Positions 34,380-46,108 of a stretch of DNA of 64,000 nt are shown in pieces; positions within the stretch are counted from its first letter, which is position 1, and every line of letters begins with the position of its first letter. The DNA is taken from NCBI RefSeq assembly GCF_019059575.1, contig NW_024881838.1:62001-126000 (forward strand), read 5' to 3'. Source of the stretch: Amphibalanus amphitrite (lineage: Eukaryota > Arthropoda > Thecostraca > Balanomorpha > Balanidae). The notes below the pieces were generated by a model. It had not been told where the DNA came from. It did no database searches and saw only the letters and a program-made list of their open reading frames with translations. Made by a program: the position numbers and the translations under genes.

Positions 34380-35712
34380 GTATCAAAGAGCCCTCAGCAG
34401 GCCGCAAAGGGCTCTCAACTGACGTCAAACGGCCCTACGAAGGCCTCAAAGGACTCTTAGTTGGTGTCAGAGGGCCCCCAGCAGGTGTCAGAGGACCCTC
34501 AGCTGACATCAAATGGCCCTCAGCTGGCGTCAAATGGCGGTCAGAAGGCCTTAAAGGTAGTGTGCCACCTTTGAAAGATTTCCCATTTTATTTTTCCTAG
34601 GATAAGAAGCTTCTGTTTTTACCTAATATCGTAAAAAAATCAAAAATGGGCCTGGAATAGTGCCTTTTTCGCCTAAAAGTTTTTCGGTTTTTAGATATGT
34701 ATAACAACTGTAGTGGGCTCACCTGCAAACAGGCGTCGGGCAACAATCGCGAATGCGGCGCACTTGTGACAATAAGCAAAGGTCATTATAGTGTTACGAC
34801 CATACGACGTACGGGAATGAGTTATCAGCTGTCTAATCGTAGACAACACAATGTCGAGCCTTAAACTGTAAGCCCGTATTGGTATTGTTTCTTTTATTTG
34901 GCTGTCGAACATTATTTATGGTTTGAAATATGATTTTATGTAAAATAATTGATATGAAAAAGCCGTCTTATAAGTTATGACCCCATTTCACCACACGCAA
35001 GTGGCAGAAATGACAATGATCAGCTGACGCATTTTTCTTGGCCGAAGTCAGAGCGCGCGGCCCGACGCACCACGCGTATTTGGAAATTCCGACCTCGACG
35101 AGCATCAGAAGCCACCTAACAGGCTTGTTCGAAACCGCAGGAGATGATGATGAACGGGTTTATCGAAACTTGATTGGATGAGCATATCGGTAATAGCGAT
35201 TTCAGTGTGTGCATTTATTGTTCATAGTGGTGTGAAATGTGGTTGGGGTACGACCGACAACCCGTCGGGGCGAATTTCGCACTGGGGTACTCAAAATTTG
35301 AAGAATTTAAGACGTTTCCATGAGTTTTGAAGGTATGGATAAGTTCTAAAAATCCGGTTCTCCTTATCTGGGCCATTAACTCCATACGGTCCAAGAAAGC
35401 TGGCACACTACCTTTAAAGGGCCATCAGCTAGGGCCAAAGCACCCTCAGCTGACGTCAAACGGCCCTACGAAGGCCTCAAAGGACTCTTAGTTGGTGTCA
35501 GAGGGCCCCCAGCAGGTGTCAGAGGACCCTCAGCGGACATCAAATGGCCCTCAGCTGGCGTCAAATGGCGGTCAGAAGGCTTAAAGGGCCATCAGCTAGG
35601 GCCAAAGCACCCTCAGCTGACGTCAAATGGCCCTCAGAGGACCTCAAAGGGCTCTCGCCTGGCATTAAATGGCTCTCAGAAGGCCTCAAAGGGCCCTCAG
35701 ATCTTAGGGCCC
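34380..35712 (+). repeat. 168-bp higher-order minisatellite, interrupted
   Basis: Roughly 28-bp subunits of the type GGCCCTCAGCTGGCGTCAAAT form a higher-order unit. GACGTCAAA anchors lie at 34421, 35452 and 35619. The last spacing is 167. The first is 1031, or 168 once the 859-bp element at 34555-35413 and one TTAA are removed. Gly/Pro/Val/Lys frames are repeat shadows. The right end is a GGGCCCT inverted pair near 35692-35712. Confidence 0.85.
34555..35413. mobile_element. 859-bp TTAA-flanked MITE
   Basis: Ends AGGTAGTGTGCCA and, inverted, the same 13 bases. TTAA is duplicated at 34551-34554 and 35414-35417. The unoccupied target AGAAGGCTTAAAGGGCC exists in the neighbouring repeat unit at about 35573-35590, so the insertion boundary is exact. 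Piggybac-type mobilisation is inferred from the TTAA target. No transposase recognised in the 859 bp. Confidence 0.88.
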
Positions 35713-36673
35713 TTTGAGGGCTTCTTCGTTGTGACAGTGCTGCTTTGTCGGTAAGGTGCGCAGTCGCCGTGGGTCCCTCGCTCGCCGCCGTGACAGCGGC
35801 GGGACAGGGACGGGACAGCGAAAGGTTGGTGATCGGGGCCGCCGTATGCCCTGGTACGGTCTTCCTGAATATCTGTTACGACTGTTACTAGGAAAGTGAG
35901 CATGCCGCCTGAAAATTGTGTCTTTGTAGTTTGTGGAATACAAGTGAGAAGAAAAAACTTTCAGTCTCTGGTCTGTGATCTCGCCACGTATCATTGTAAT
36001 GACTTTTCATGTCGATGTGCCTAAATAAATACGCGAATTGGCATGAAAATGGGGCGCTGCCCCGCTCATACACATCCGGGCAAACCCGTGACTAGCCTCC
36101 GCTTCTAGCAGCCGGGATCGGTCGGCCGGCCGGCAGTCAGGCGATGCCCGGGCTGATTTCCGAGGGTCCCTTGCATTCACGCTTATTAACCCGCGACCGC
36201 CTGGGGGGGGGGGGTCGGATTCAACTCCCCCCCCCCCCTCCGTTTTTCTTGAATAACTCATGAACCGCTTACACTATCAACCTGAAACTTGGCATACCTT
36301 CTCCTCCATCAATTTGACGTCTCTTGTGTAATTTTTAAGATTTTTTTTCTACAACTTTTTTAGATATATCGAATTTAGCGATGTAACTCTATAGATGGCC
36401 TTGGATGTAACTACATGGCGTTTCCACTCAAAAGGTGGTAAATGTTTAAAAATAGCCAAAAATCAAGGTTTTAATCAAATTGTAAATTAGGGACATGAAT
36501 AGACGCAGCTCAACGAGTTTTAAAATAGGTATCTCGGATTTTCCATGACATGCGTTTTTCACCCCTAAATATTCCAAAAACTTTATTTTTTGGAAAACAG
36601 CTAATGAAATCAAAAATTTTGAGAATTTCCAAAAAAGCGGAATATATGTTATAGAGCTCTATTAGAACATTAG
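35713..36673. other. Unassigned sequence before array unit 2
   Basis: Contains paired G and C homopolymer runs (about 36199-36238), then GAATAACTCATGAACC...GAAACTTGGCATACC at 36250-36298, one instance of a degenerate theme seen in many repeats of this window. No gene. Confidence 0.45.
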
Positions 36674-39079
36674 TATCCGAAGGTTGGGACTTTTCAATTA
36701 GACAATCACTATTCTTTAGAATTGTGATTTTCTATTGAAAATCCCAACCTGAGCTACCTCTCTAGGGGGGTGTTTAGCGTTTCGGCCGCGATTTTGGTCA
36801 TTTTGATCGCCGCCGAAACGGCTCGTTAGATTTTCTTGCCATTTTCACCGTTTGGTCCCGTGTGGGGGAGCTACCTGCTGGGCAAGTTACAAGAAATATA
36901 ATTGACACGTTTTGGGGTAATCGGCACGTGCATTTTCCCATAGGGTTGACATGGGGAAAAATTAAAAATGCGATTTACGGAAAATCTGTTCAGTAATATT
37001 TGCCCACATTTTTAGGGTCGGCTCTCGGGCTGACACCTCACCTTCTGGGGGTAATTATTTAAAAATCATAGGGTACAATTTCGGGTAATCGTGACGGACA
37101 GTTACCCCATGTTGAGCCTATGGCAATTTCGAAAAATTATTTTCAAATCGATTTTGCCAAAAATTTCCACGTTAGATTTTGAAAATGTTCCAATATGTTG
37201 TGCCCCGGGGTGTCGGCTACCACATGGTATGGGTCAGATATGGGGCGATTGAAAAGCACGTGCCACGTGCAAACGTGTTTGATGGGGTAACCTCCGGGAA
37301 AATCCGACATTGGCCAACTGGGGGTCCTATGGCTTGGAAACCACTCCACCTAGCGACACCAAATCAACGCAGCCGGTGAGCAGATGAGTCCAGCTTGTCG
37401 CACCAGCGGTCACGTGGCGCACGTGCTATTGCACGTGCCGTGGCACGGGGTCAATTTTTGTTCTTAAATACACCAACATTGTGAAATGCAAGGAATGGGG
37501 GAAATACCCGTGAGGCCGTCAGTTTTTATGATAGGGTCGATCTGAAAACGGGTATAGGCACAGAATGAAGGGGTCTAAAAAACTGCTATCTCGGATTTTT
37601 GGTAAAATGAAAAATTTTCAAATTCTGGGGACATTATATATTCGAAAGGTGAAATTTCCCTAAATTTTCCCGTTTTTCAAGTTAAGCCGTCCACTGTTCA
37701 GTGACGGTGACACCGGCCGGGGTCATCTTTTACATGCTAATGGCCACGTCGATGGGTCATCACGTGGCGTGAACGGTGAAGCTATCAGAGGTCCGGCACG
37801 TGCCACGTGGCCACGTGTTTGAGTCGCGTACCTCCCAGATTATCGTGTGTTTGCCGATTTGTGGCCTTATAGCACGTAAAGTGCACCAGTCAAGAAGCCT
37901 GAAATGGTGCAATCAGTGAGGGGACAAGTCCTGCTTACACCACCGGTGGTCACGTGGCACAGTGCAAATCCGGGCACCTCCGTTGCGGAGATATTTTATA
38001 GTGAAATATTCAAATGAACATAACTTTGTCAGTTTATGTCCGATTGGACTAGAATTTGGTGGGTGGATGAATTGTTAAGCGACATGAACGAATGCGCCAC
38101 GTTTGTTGCAGTGCGCCACGTTTGTCTCAAAGCGCCATTTTTGCCGCAAAGCGCAAAATGTGCGCAACTTTGTCGAACATTGGACGGTTAGGATGCGCTG
38201 TAATTAAGGGATGGCTGCTTACACGGCAGATATGAATGCACCACATATGCCGCAGGGCGCCATATTTGTCTTAATGCGTCAGTGTTAGCGTTTTGCCTAC
38301 GACGGGCGTTTTTTTGCGGCCGTTTTTGCGTTTTTGGTGGTGTTTGCGTTTGGCGGCGGGCGGACGTTTTTTTGCGGCGTTTTGCGGTTGGCGGCGGGCG
38401 TGCGTGCGTTGCGGGCGTTTTTTTTTTGCGGCGGTGTTTGCGTTTTTTGCGGTTTATGTGTTTGGCGGCGGGCGGGCGGGCGATGCGGGTGTTTTTGCTC
38501 TTTGCGTTTGGCGGCGGGCGGCCGTTTTAGCGGCAGTTTGTGGCGGGCGGCCGTTTTTTGCGGCGTTTTGCGGTTTGCGGCGGGCGGCCGTTTTTTGCGG
38601 CGTTTTGTGGTTTGCGGCGGGCGGCCGTTTTTACGGCGTTTAGCGGTTGCCGGCGGCCGGCCGTTATTTGCGGTTAGCGGCGGGCGGCGGGCGGTCGTTT
38701 TTTGCGGCGTTTAGCGGTTTGCGACGGGCGGCCGTTGTTGCGGCGATTTGCGGTTCGCGGCGGGCGGCCGTTTTTTGCGGCGTTTCGCGGGACGGCGGGC
38801 GATGCGGGCGTTTTTTTGCGGTGGCGGTGTTTGCGTTTTTTGCGATGTTTTTTTGTTTTGCGGCGGACGCGCGTTTTTTTTGCGGCATTTTGTGCGTTTT
38901 TTCTGCGGTTTTCGGCGGGCGGGCGATTGTTTTTTTGCGAAGTTTGCGTTGGCGTTTTCGGCGTGCGTTTTGCGCGTTTTACGGTGTTTGCATTTGGCGG
39001 CGGGCGGGCGGGCGGTTTTTCACAATTAAAGTCCCAACCTTCGGATCCGCAGTGCTGTTCGACAAGCGCTGCCCGGGCC
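36674..39079 (+). repeat. Array unit 2 (2406 bp, full)
   Basis: Full unit: 5' hairpin, CACGTG-rich region, conserved 200-bp block ending at 37380, TGCGCCA region, A-poor minisatellite (about 38281-39020), inverted copy of the unit start, terminal hairpin and GGGCC. The next unit follows immediately. Confidence 0.9.
38281..39020 (+). repeat. A-poor G/T-rich minisatellite of unit 2
   Basis: Tandem ~35-bp words such as GCGGCGGGCGGCCGTTTT, then TTGCGGCGTTTTGCGG. Lines 38401-38640 hold only one or two A per 60 bases. Stop codons on either strand need A or its complement T here, so several frames stay open on both strands. The long Arg/Phe/Ala frames (+) and Lys/Arg/Pro/Asn/Ala frames (-) are artefacts. 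Homologous minisatellites lie in units 3, 4, 5, 6 and 8. Confidence 0.9.
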
Positions 39080-41385
39080 TATCCGAAGGTTGGGACTTTT
39101 CAATTAGACAATCACTATTCTTTAGAATTGTGATTTTCTATTGAAAATCCCAACCTGAGCTACCTCTCTAGGGGGGTGTTTAGCGTTTCTGCCGCGATTT
39201 AGGACATCTTGATACCCTCGAAAACGGCTCGTTAGATTTTCTTGCCATTTTCAGCGTTTGGTCCCCTATGGGGGAGCTACCGGCTGGTACCGGTTGCTTG
39301 AAATATAATTAACCCGTTTTGGGGTAATCGGCACGTGCATTTTCCCATAGGGTTAACATGGGGAAAAATTGAAAATGCGATTTGCGCAAAATCTGTTCAG
39401 TAATATTTGTCCACATTTTTAGGGTCAGTTCTTTGGCTGGCACCTCACCTTCTGGGGGTAATTATTTAAAATATAAATGACAAAATTTCGGGTAATCGAC
39501 GCCGACAGTTACCCCATGTTGAGCCTATGGCGATTTCGAAAAATTATTTTCAAATCGATTTTGCCAAAAATTTCCACGTTAGATTTTGAAAAAGTTCCAA
39601 TATGTTGTGCACCGGGGTGTCGGCTACCACGTGGTATGGGTCAGATATGGGGCGATTGAAAAGCACGTGCCACGTGCAAACGTGTTTGATGGGGTAACCT
39701 CCGGGAAAATCCGACATTGGCCAACTGGGGGTCCTATGGCGTGGAAACCACTCCACCTAGCGACACCAAATCAACGCAGCCGGTGAGCAGATGAGTCCAG
39801 CTTGTCGCACTAGTGGTCACGTGGCGCACGTGCTATTGCACGTGCCGTGGCACGGGGTCAATTTTGGTGCTTAAATATACTAGCATTGTGAAATGCAAGG
39901 AATGGGGGAAATAGCCGTCAGGCCGTCAGATTTTATGATAGGGTCGATCTGAAAACGGGTGTAGGCACAGAATGAAGGGGGCTAAAAAACTGCTATCTCG
40001 GATTTTTTGTAAAATGAAAAATTCAAAATTCTGGGGAAATTATATATTCGAAAAGTGAAATTTCCCTAAATTTCCCGTTTTTCGAGTTTAGCCGTCCACT
40101 GTTCAGGGACGGTGACACCGGCCGGGGTCATCTTTTATATGCTGATGGCCACGTCCATGGGTCATCACGTGGCGTGAATAGTGAAGCTATCAAAGGTCCG
40201 GCACGTGTCACGTGGCCACGTGTTTGAGTCGCGTACCTCCCAGATTATCGTGTGTTTGCCGATTTGTGGCTTTATAGCACCAAAACAGCACAAGCCAGGA
40301 ACACTGAAATGGTGCAATCAGTGAGGGGACAAGTCCTGCTTGCACCACCGGTGGTCACGTGGCACACGTGCAAATCTGGGCACCTCCGTTGCGAGGATAT
40401 TTTATAGTGAAATATTCAAATGTACATAACTTTGTAAGTTTAAGTCCGATTGGGCTAGAATTTGGTGGGTGGATGAATTCTTAAGCGACATGAACGAATG
40501 CGCCATATTTGTTGCAGTGCGCCACGTTTGTCTCAAAGCGCCATTTTTGCCACAAAGTGCAGAATGTGCGTAACTTTGTCGAACATTGGACGATTAGGAT
40601 GCGCTGTAATTAAGGGATGGCTGCTTAAACGGCAGATATGAATGCACCACATTTGCCGCAGGTCGCCATATTTGTCTTAATGCGTCAGTGTTTGCGTTTT
40701 GCCTACGGCGGGCGTTTTTGCGGCGTTGTTTGCGTTTGGCGGCGGGCGGCCGTTTTTGCGTTTTTTGCGGTGTTTTCGTTTGGCGGCGGGCGGCCGTTTT
40801 TTGCGGCGTTTTACGGTTGGCGGCGGGCGGGCGTGCGTTGCGTGCGTTTTTTTTGCGGCGGTGTTTGCGTTTTTTGCGTTTTTTTTGTGCTTGGCGGCGG
40901 GCGGGCGGGCGATGCGGGTGTTTTGCAGTGTTTGCGTTTGGCGGCGGGCGGCCGTTTTAGCGGCGGTTTGCGGCGGGCGGCCTTTTTTGCGGCGTTTTGC
41001 GGTTTGCGGCGGGCGGACGTTTTTTGCGGCGTTTTGCGGTTTGCGGCGGGCGGCCGTTTTTGCGGCCTTTCGCGGTTGGCGGCGGGTGATGCGGGCTTTT
41101 TTGCGGCGGCGGGGTTTGCGTTCTTTTGCGGTGTTCGCGTTTTGCGGCGAACGGGCGTTTTTTTGGCGTTTGGTGTGCGTGCGATGCGGGCGGTTTTGAT
41201 TTTTTTGCTGCGTTTTTTTGCGGTTTTCGGCGGGCGGGCGATTTTTTTGCGCCATTTGCGTTGGCGTTTTGGCGTCCGTTTTGCGCGTTTTGCGGTTTTG
41301 CGTTTTGCGGCGGGCGGGCGGTTTTTCACAATTAAAGTCCCAACCTTCGGATCCGCAGTGCTGTTCGACAAGCGCTGCCCGGGCC
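39080..41385 (+). repeat. Array unit 3 (2306 bp, full)
   Basis: Best unit for reading the anatomy. The 5' hairpin spans 39087-39156 (outer stem AGGTTGGGA/TCCCAACCT). Thirteen CACGTG were counted by eye from about 39330 to 40370. The minisatellite lies at about 40690-41326, an inverted copy of the start at 41330-41352, and a terminal hairpin at 41355-41378 (GCAGTGC/GCGCTGC plus TGT/ACA around TCG, one bulged A), followed by CCGGGCC and the next unit. Confidence 0.9.
40690..41326 (+). repeat. A-poor minisatellite of unit 3
   Basis: Same G/T-rich repeat as in unit 2. It gives a 267-codon frame on + and about 200-codon frames on -, the longest shadows in the window. Confidence 0.9.
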
Positions 41386-43667
41386 TATCCGAAGGTTGGG
41401 ACTTTTCAATTAAGAACAATCACTATTCTTTAGAATTGTGATTTTCTATTGAAAATCCCAACCTGAGCTACCTCTCTAGGGGGGTGTTTAGCGTTTCTGC
41501 CGCGATTTAGGACATCTTGATACCCTCGAAAACGGCTCGTTAGATTTTCTTGCCATTTTCAGCGTTTGGTCCCGTATCGGGGAGCTACCGGCTGGCATCG
41601 GTCGCTTGAAATATAATTAACCCGTTTTGGGGTAATCGGCACGTGCATTTTCCCATAGGGTTAACATGGAGAAAAATTGAAAATGCGATTTGCGCAAAAT
41701 CTGTTCAGTAATATTTGTCCACATTTTTAGGGTCAGTTCTTGGGCTGGCACCTCACCTTCTGGGGGTAATTATTTAAAATATAAATGACAAAATTTCGGG
41801 TAATCGACGCCGACAGTTACCCCATGTTAAGCCTATGGCAATTTCGAAAAATTATTTTCAAATCGATTTTGCAAAAAATTTCCACGTTAGATTTTGAAAA
41901 AGTTCCAATATGTTGTGCCCCGGGGTGTCGGCTACCACGTGGTATGGGTCAGATATGGGGCGATTGAAAAGCACGTGCCACGTGCAAACGTGTTTGATGG
42001 GGTAACCTCCGGGAAAATCCGACATTGGCCAACTGGGGGTCCTATTGCGTGGAAACGACTTCAACTAGCGACACCAAATCAGTGCAGCCGGTGAGCAGAT
42101 GAGTCCAGCTTGTCGCACTAGTGGTCACATGGCGCACGTGCTATTGCACGTGCCGTGGCACGGGGTCAATTTTGGTGCTTAAATATACTAGCATTGTGAA
42201 ATGCAAGGAATAGGGGAAATAGCCGTCAGGCCTTCAGTTTTTATGATAGAGTCGATCTGAAAACGGGTATAGGCACAGAATGAAGGGGGCTAAAAAACTG
42301 CTATCTCGGATTTTTTGTAAAATGAAAAATTTAAAATTCTGGGGAAATGATATATTCGGAAGGTGAAATTTCCCTAAATTTTCCCGTTTTTCGAGTTTAG
42401 CCGTCCACTGTTCAGTGACGGTGACCCCGGCCGGGGTCATCTTTTACATGCTGATGGCCACGTCGATGGGTCATCACGTGGCGTGAACGGTGAAGCTGTC
42501 ATAGGTCCGGCACGTGCCACGTGGCCACGTGTTTGAGCCGAGTACCTCCCACATAATGGTGTTTTGGCCAACTGGTGGACGTATAGCGTGGAAACAGAAC
42601 CAGCCAAGAACACTAAATTGGGTCAGTCGGTGAGGGGACAGGTCCTGCTTTCATCACCGGTGGTCACGTGGCACACGTGTTCAGCTGGGCTCCTCCTTTG
42701 CGGAGATATTTTATCGTGAAATATTCAAATGTCCATAACTTTCTCAAATATGGTCCGATTGGGTTCAAATTTGGTGGGTGGATGAATTGTTAAGCGACAT
42801 GAACGAATGCGCTATGTTTTTTGCAGTGCGCCACGTTTGTCTCAAAGCGCCATTTTTGCCGCAAAGCGCAGAATGTGCGTAACTTTGTCGAACATTGGAC
42901 GATTAGGATGCGCTGTAATTAAGGGATGGCTGCTTAAACGGCAGATATGATTGCACCACATTTGCCGCAGGGCGCCATATTTGTCTTAATGCGTCAGTGT
43001 TAGCGTTTTACTTACGGCGGGCGTTTTTTGCGGCAGTGTTTGCGTTTTTTTCGGGGTTTGCGTTTGACGGCGGGCGGCCGTTTTTGCGTTTTTGGCGGTG
43101 TTTGCGTTTGGCGGCGGGCAGCTGTTTTTTTGCGGCGTTTTGCGGTTGGCGGCGGGCGTTGCGGGCGTTGTTTTTGCGGCGGTGTTTGCGTTTTTTGCGG
43201 TTTTTGTGTTTGGCGGCGGGCGGGCGGGCGATGCGGTTATTTTTGCTGTTTGCGTTTGGCGGCGGGTGGCCGTTTTAGCGGCGGTTTGCGGCGGGCGGCC
43301 GTTTTTTTTTGCGGCGTTTTGCGGTTTACGGCGGGAGGCCGTTTTTTTGCGGCGTTTTGTGGTTTGCGGTGGGCGGCCGTTTTTTACGGCGTTTTGCGGT
43401 TGCCGGCGGCCGGCCGTTATTTGCGGTTAGCGGCGGGCGGTCGTTTTTTGCGGCGTTTAGCGGTTTGCGGCGGGCGGCCGTTTTTGCGGCGTTTTGCGGT
43501 CCGCGGCGTGCGGCCGTTTTTTACGGCGTTTCGCGGTTGGCGGCGGGCGATGCGGGCGTTTTTTTGCGGCGGCGGTGTTTGCGTTTTTTGCGGTGTTTGT
43601 GTTTTGCGGCGGACGCGCGGTTTTTGCGGCATTTTGTGCGTTTTTTTTGCGGTTTTCGGCGGGCGGG
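41386..43667 (+). repeat. Array unit 4 (2282 bp, 3' end missing)
   Basis: Starts precisely but ends inside the minisatellite (TTTTCGGCGGGCGG), without the inverted start copy or terminal hairpin; unit 5 then begins at its exact start. Around 42533-42780 it has the alternative sequence shared with unit 8 (TTCAGCTGGGCTCCTCC, CCCACATAATGG). Confidence 0.9.
42998..43667 (+). repeat. A-poor minisatellite of unit 4
   Basis: Homologue of the unit 2 minisatellite; it runs directly into unit 5. Confidence 0.85.
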
Positions 43668-46108
43668 TATCCGAAGGTTGGGACTTTTCAATTAGACAAT
43701 CACTATTCTTTAGAATTGTGATTTTCTATTGAAAATCCCAACCTGAGCTACCTCTCTAGGGGGGTGTTTAGCGTTTCGGCCGCGATTTGGGTCATTTTGA
43801 CTCCCGCAAAAACGGATAGTTAGATTTTCTTGCCATTTTCACCGTTTGGTCCCGTGTGGGGGAGCTACCTGCTGGCAAAGTTACAAAAAATATAATTGAC
43901 ACGTTTTGGGGTAATCGGCACGTGCATTTTCCCATAGGGTTAACATGGGGAAAAATTAAAAATGCGATTTGCGCAAAATCTGTTCAGTAATATTTGCCCA
44001 CTTTTTTAGGGTCAGTTCTTCAGCTGGCACCTCACCTTCTGGGGGTAATTATTTAAAAATCATAGGGTACAGTTTCGGGTAATCGTGACGGACAGTTACC
44101 CCATGCTGAGCCTATGGCGATTTCGAAAAATTATTTTCAAATCGATTTTGCAAAAAATTTCCACGTTAGATTTTGAAAATGTTCCAATATAATGTGCCCC
44201 GGGGTGTCGGCTACCACATGGTATGGGTCAGATATGGGGCGATTGAAAAGCACGTGCCACGTGCAAACGTGTTTGATGGGGTAACCTCCGGGAAAATCCG
44301 ACATTGGCCAACTGGGGTTCCTATGGCGTGGAAACCACTCCACCTAGCGACACCAAATCAACGCAGCCGGTGAGCAGATGAGTCCAGCTTGTCGCACTAG
44401 TGGTCACGTGGCGCACGTGCTATTGCACGTGCCGTGGCATGGGGTCAATTTTGGTGCTTAAATATACTAGCATTGTGAAATGCAAGGAATGGGGGAAATA
44501 GCCGTCAGGCCGTCAGTTTTTATGATAGGGTCGATCTGAAAACGGGTATAGGCACAGAATGAAGGGGGCTAAAAAACTGCTATCTCAGATTTTTTGTAAA
44601 ATAAAAAATTCAAAATTCTGGGGAAATTATATATTCGAAAGGTGAAATTTCCCTAAATTTTCCCGTTTTTCGAGTTTAGCCGTCCACTGTTCAGAGACGG
44701 TGACACCGGCCGGGGTCCTCTTTTACATGCTGATGGCCACGTCGATGGGTCATCACGTGGCGTGAACGGTGAAGCTATCAAAGGTCCGGCACGTGCCACG
44801 TGGCCACGTGTTTGAGTCGCGTACCTCCCAGATTATCGTGTGTTTGCCGATTTGTGGCCTTATAGCACGAAAACAGCACAAGCCAGGAACACTGAAATGG
44901 TGCAATGAGTGAGGGGACAAGTCCTGCTTGCACCACCGGTGGTCACGTGGCACACGTACAAACTTGGGCACCTCCGTTGCGGAGATATTTTATAGTGAAA
45001 TATCCAAATGTACATAGCTTTTTCAGTTTAAGTCCGATTGGGCTAGAATTTGGTGGGTGGATGAATTGTTAAGCGACATGAACGAATGCGCCATGTTTGT
45101 TGCAGTGCGCCACGTTTGTCTCAAAGCGCCATTTTTGCCGCAAAGCGCAGAATGTGCGTAACTTTGTCGAACATTGGACGATTAGGATGCGCTGTAATTA
45201 AGGGATGGCTGCTTAAACGGCAGATATGAATGCAACACATTTGCCGCAGGGCGCCATATTTGTCTTAATGCGTCAGCGTTTGCGTTTTGCCTACGGCGGG
45301 CGTTTTTTGCGGCGGTGTTTGCGTTTTTTTCGGTGTTTGCGTTTGACGGCGTGGGCCGTTTTTGCGTTTTTGGCGGTGTTTGCGTTTGGCGGCGGGCGGC
45401 CGTTTTTTGCGGCGTTTTGCGGTTGGCGGCGGGCGTGCGTGCGTTGCGGGCGTTTTTTTTGCGGCGATGTTTGCGTTTTTGCGTTTTTTGTGCTTGGCGG
45501 CGGGCGGGCGGGCGATGCGGGTGTTTTTGCTGTTTGCGTTTGGCGGCGGGCGGCCGTTTTAGCGGCGGTTTGCGGCGGGCGGCCGTTTTTTGCGGCGTTT
45601 TGCGGTTTGCGGCGGGCGGCCGTTTTTTGCCGCGTTTTGTGGTTTGCGGCGGGCGGCCGTTTTTTACGGCGTTTTGCGGTTGCCGGCGGCCGGCCGTTAT
45701 TTGCGGTTAGCGGCGGGCGGCGGGCGGTCGCTTTTTGCGGCGTTTAGCGGTTTGCGGCGGGCGGCCGTTTTTGCGGCGTTTTGCGGTTCGCAGCGTGCGG
45801 CCGTTTTTTGCGGCGTTTCGCGGTTGGCAGCGGGCGATGCGGGCGTTTTTTTGCGGCAGCGGTGTTTGCGTTTTTTGCGGTGTTTGCGTTTTGCGGACGC
45901 GCGTTTTTTGCGGCATTTTGTGCGTTTTTTTTCTGCGGTTTTCGGCGGGCGGGCGATTGTTTTTTTTTTGCCAAGTTTGCGTTGGCGTTTTAGGCGTGCG
46001 TTTTGCGCGTTTTGCGGTGTTTACGTTTGGCGGCGGGCGGGCGGTTTTTCACAATTAAAGTCCCAACCTTCGGATCCGCAGTGCTGTTCGACAAGCGCTG
46101 CCCGGGCC
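43668..46108 (+). repeat. Array unit 5 (2441 bp, full)
   Basis: Full-length unit with all modules; minisatellite about 45276-46050. It ends with inverted start copy, terminal hairpin and GGGCC, directly joined to unit 6. Confidence 0.9.
45276..46050 (+). repeat. A-poor minisatellite of unit 5
   Basis: Homologue of the unit 2 minisatellite. Confidence 0.85.

Noticed and set aside
34380..35712. CRISPR-like array
   Set aside because: Subunits are contiguous and degenerate without unique spacers of constant length, and the context is eukaryotic.
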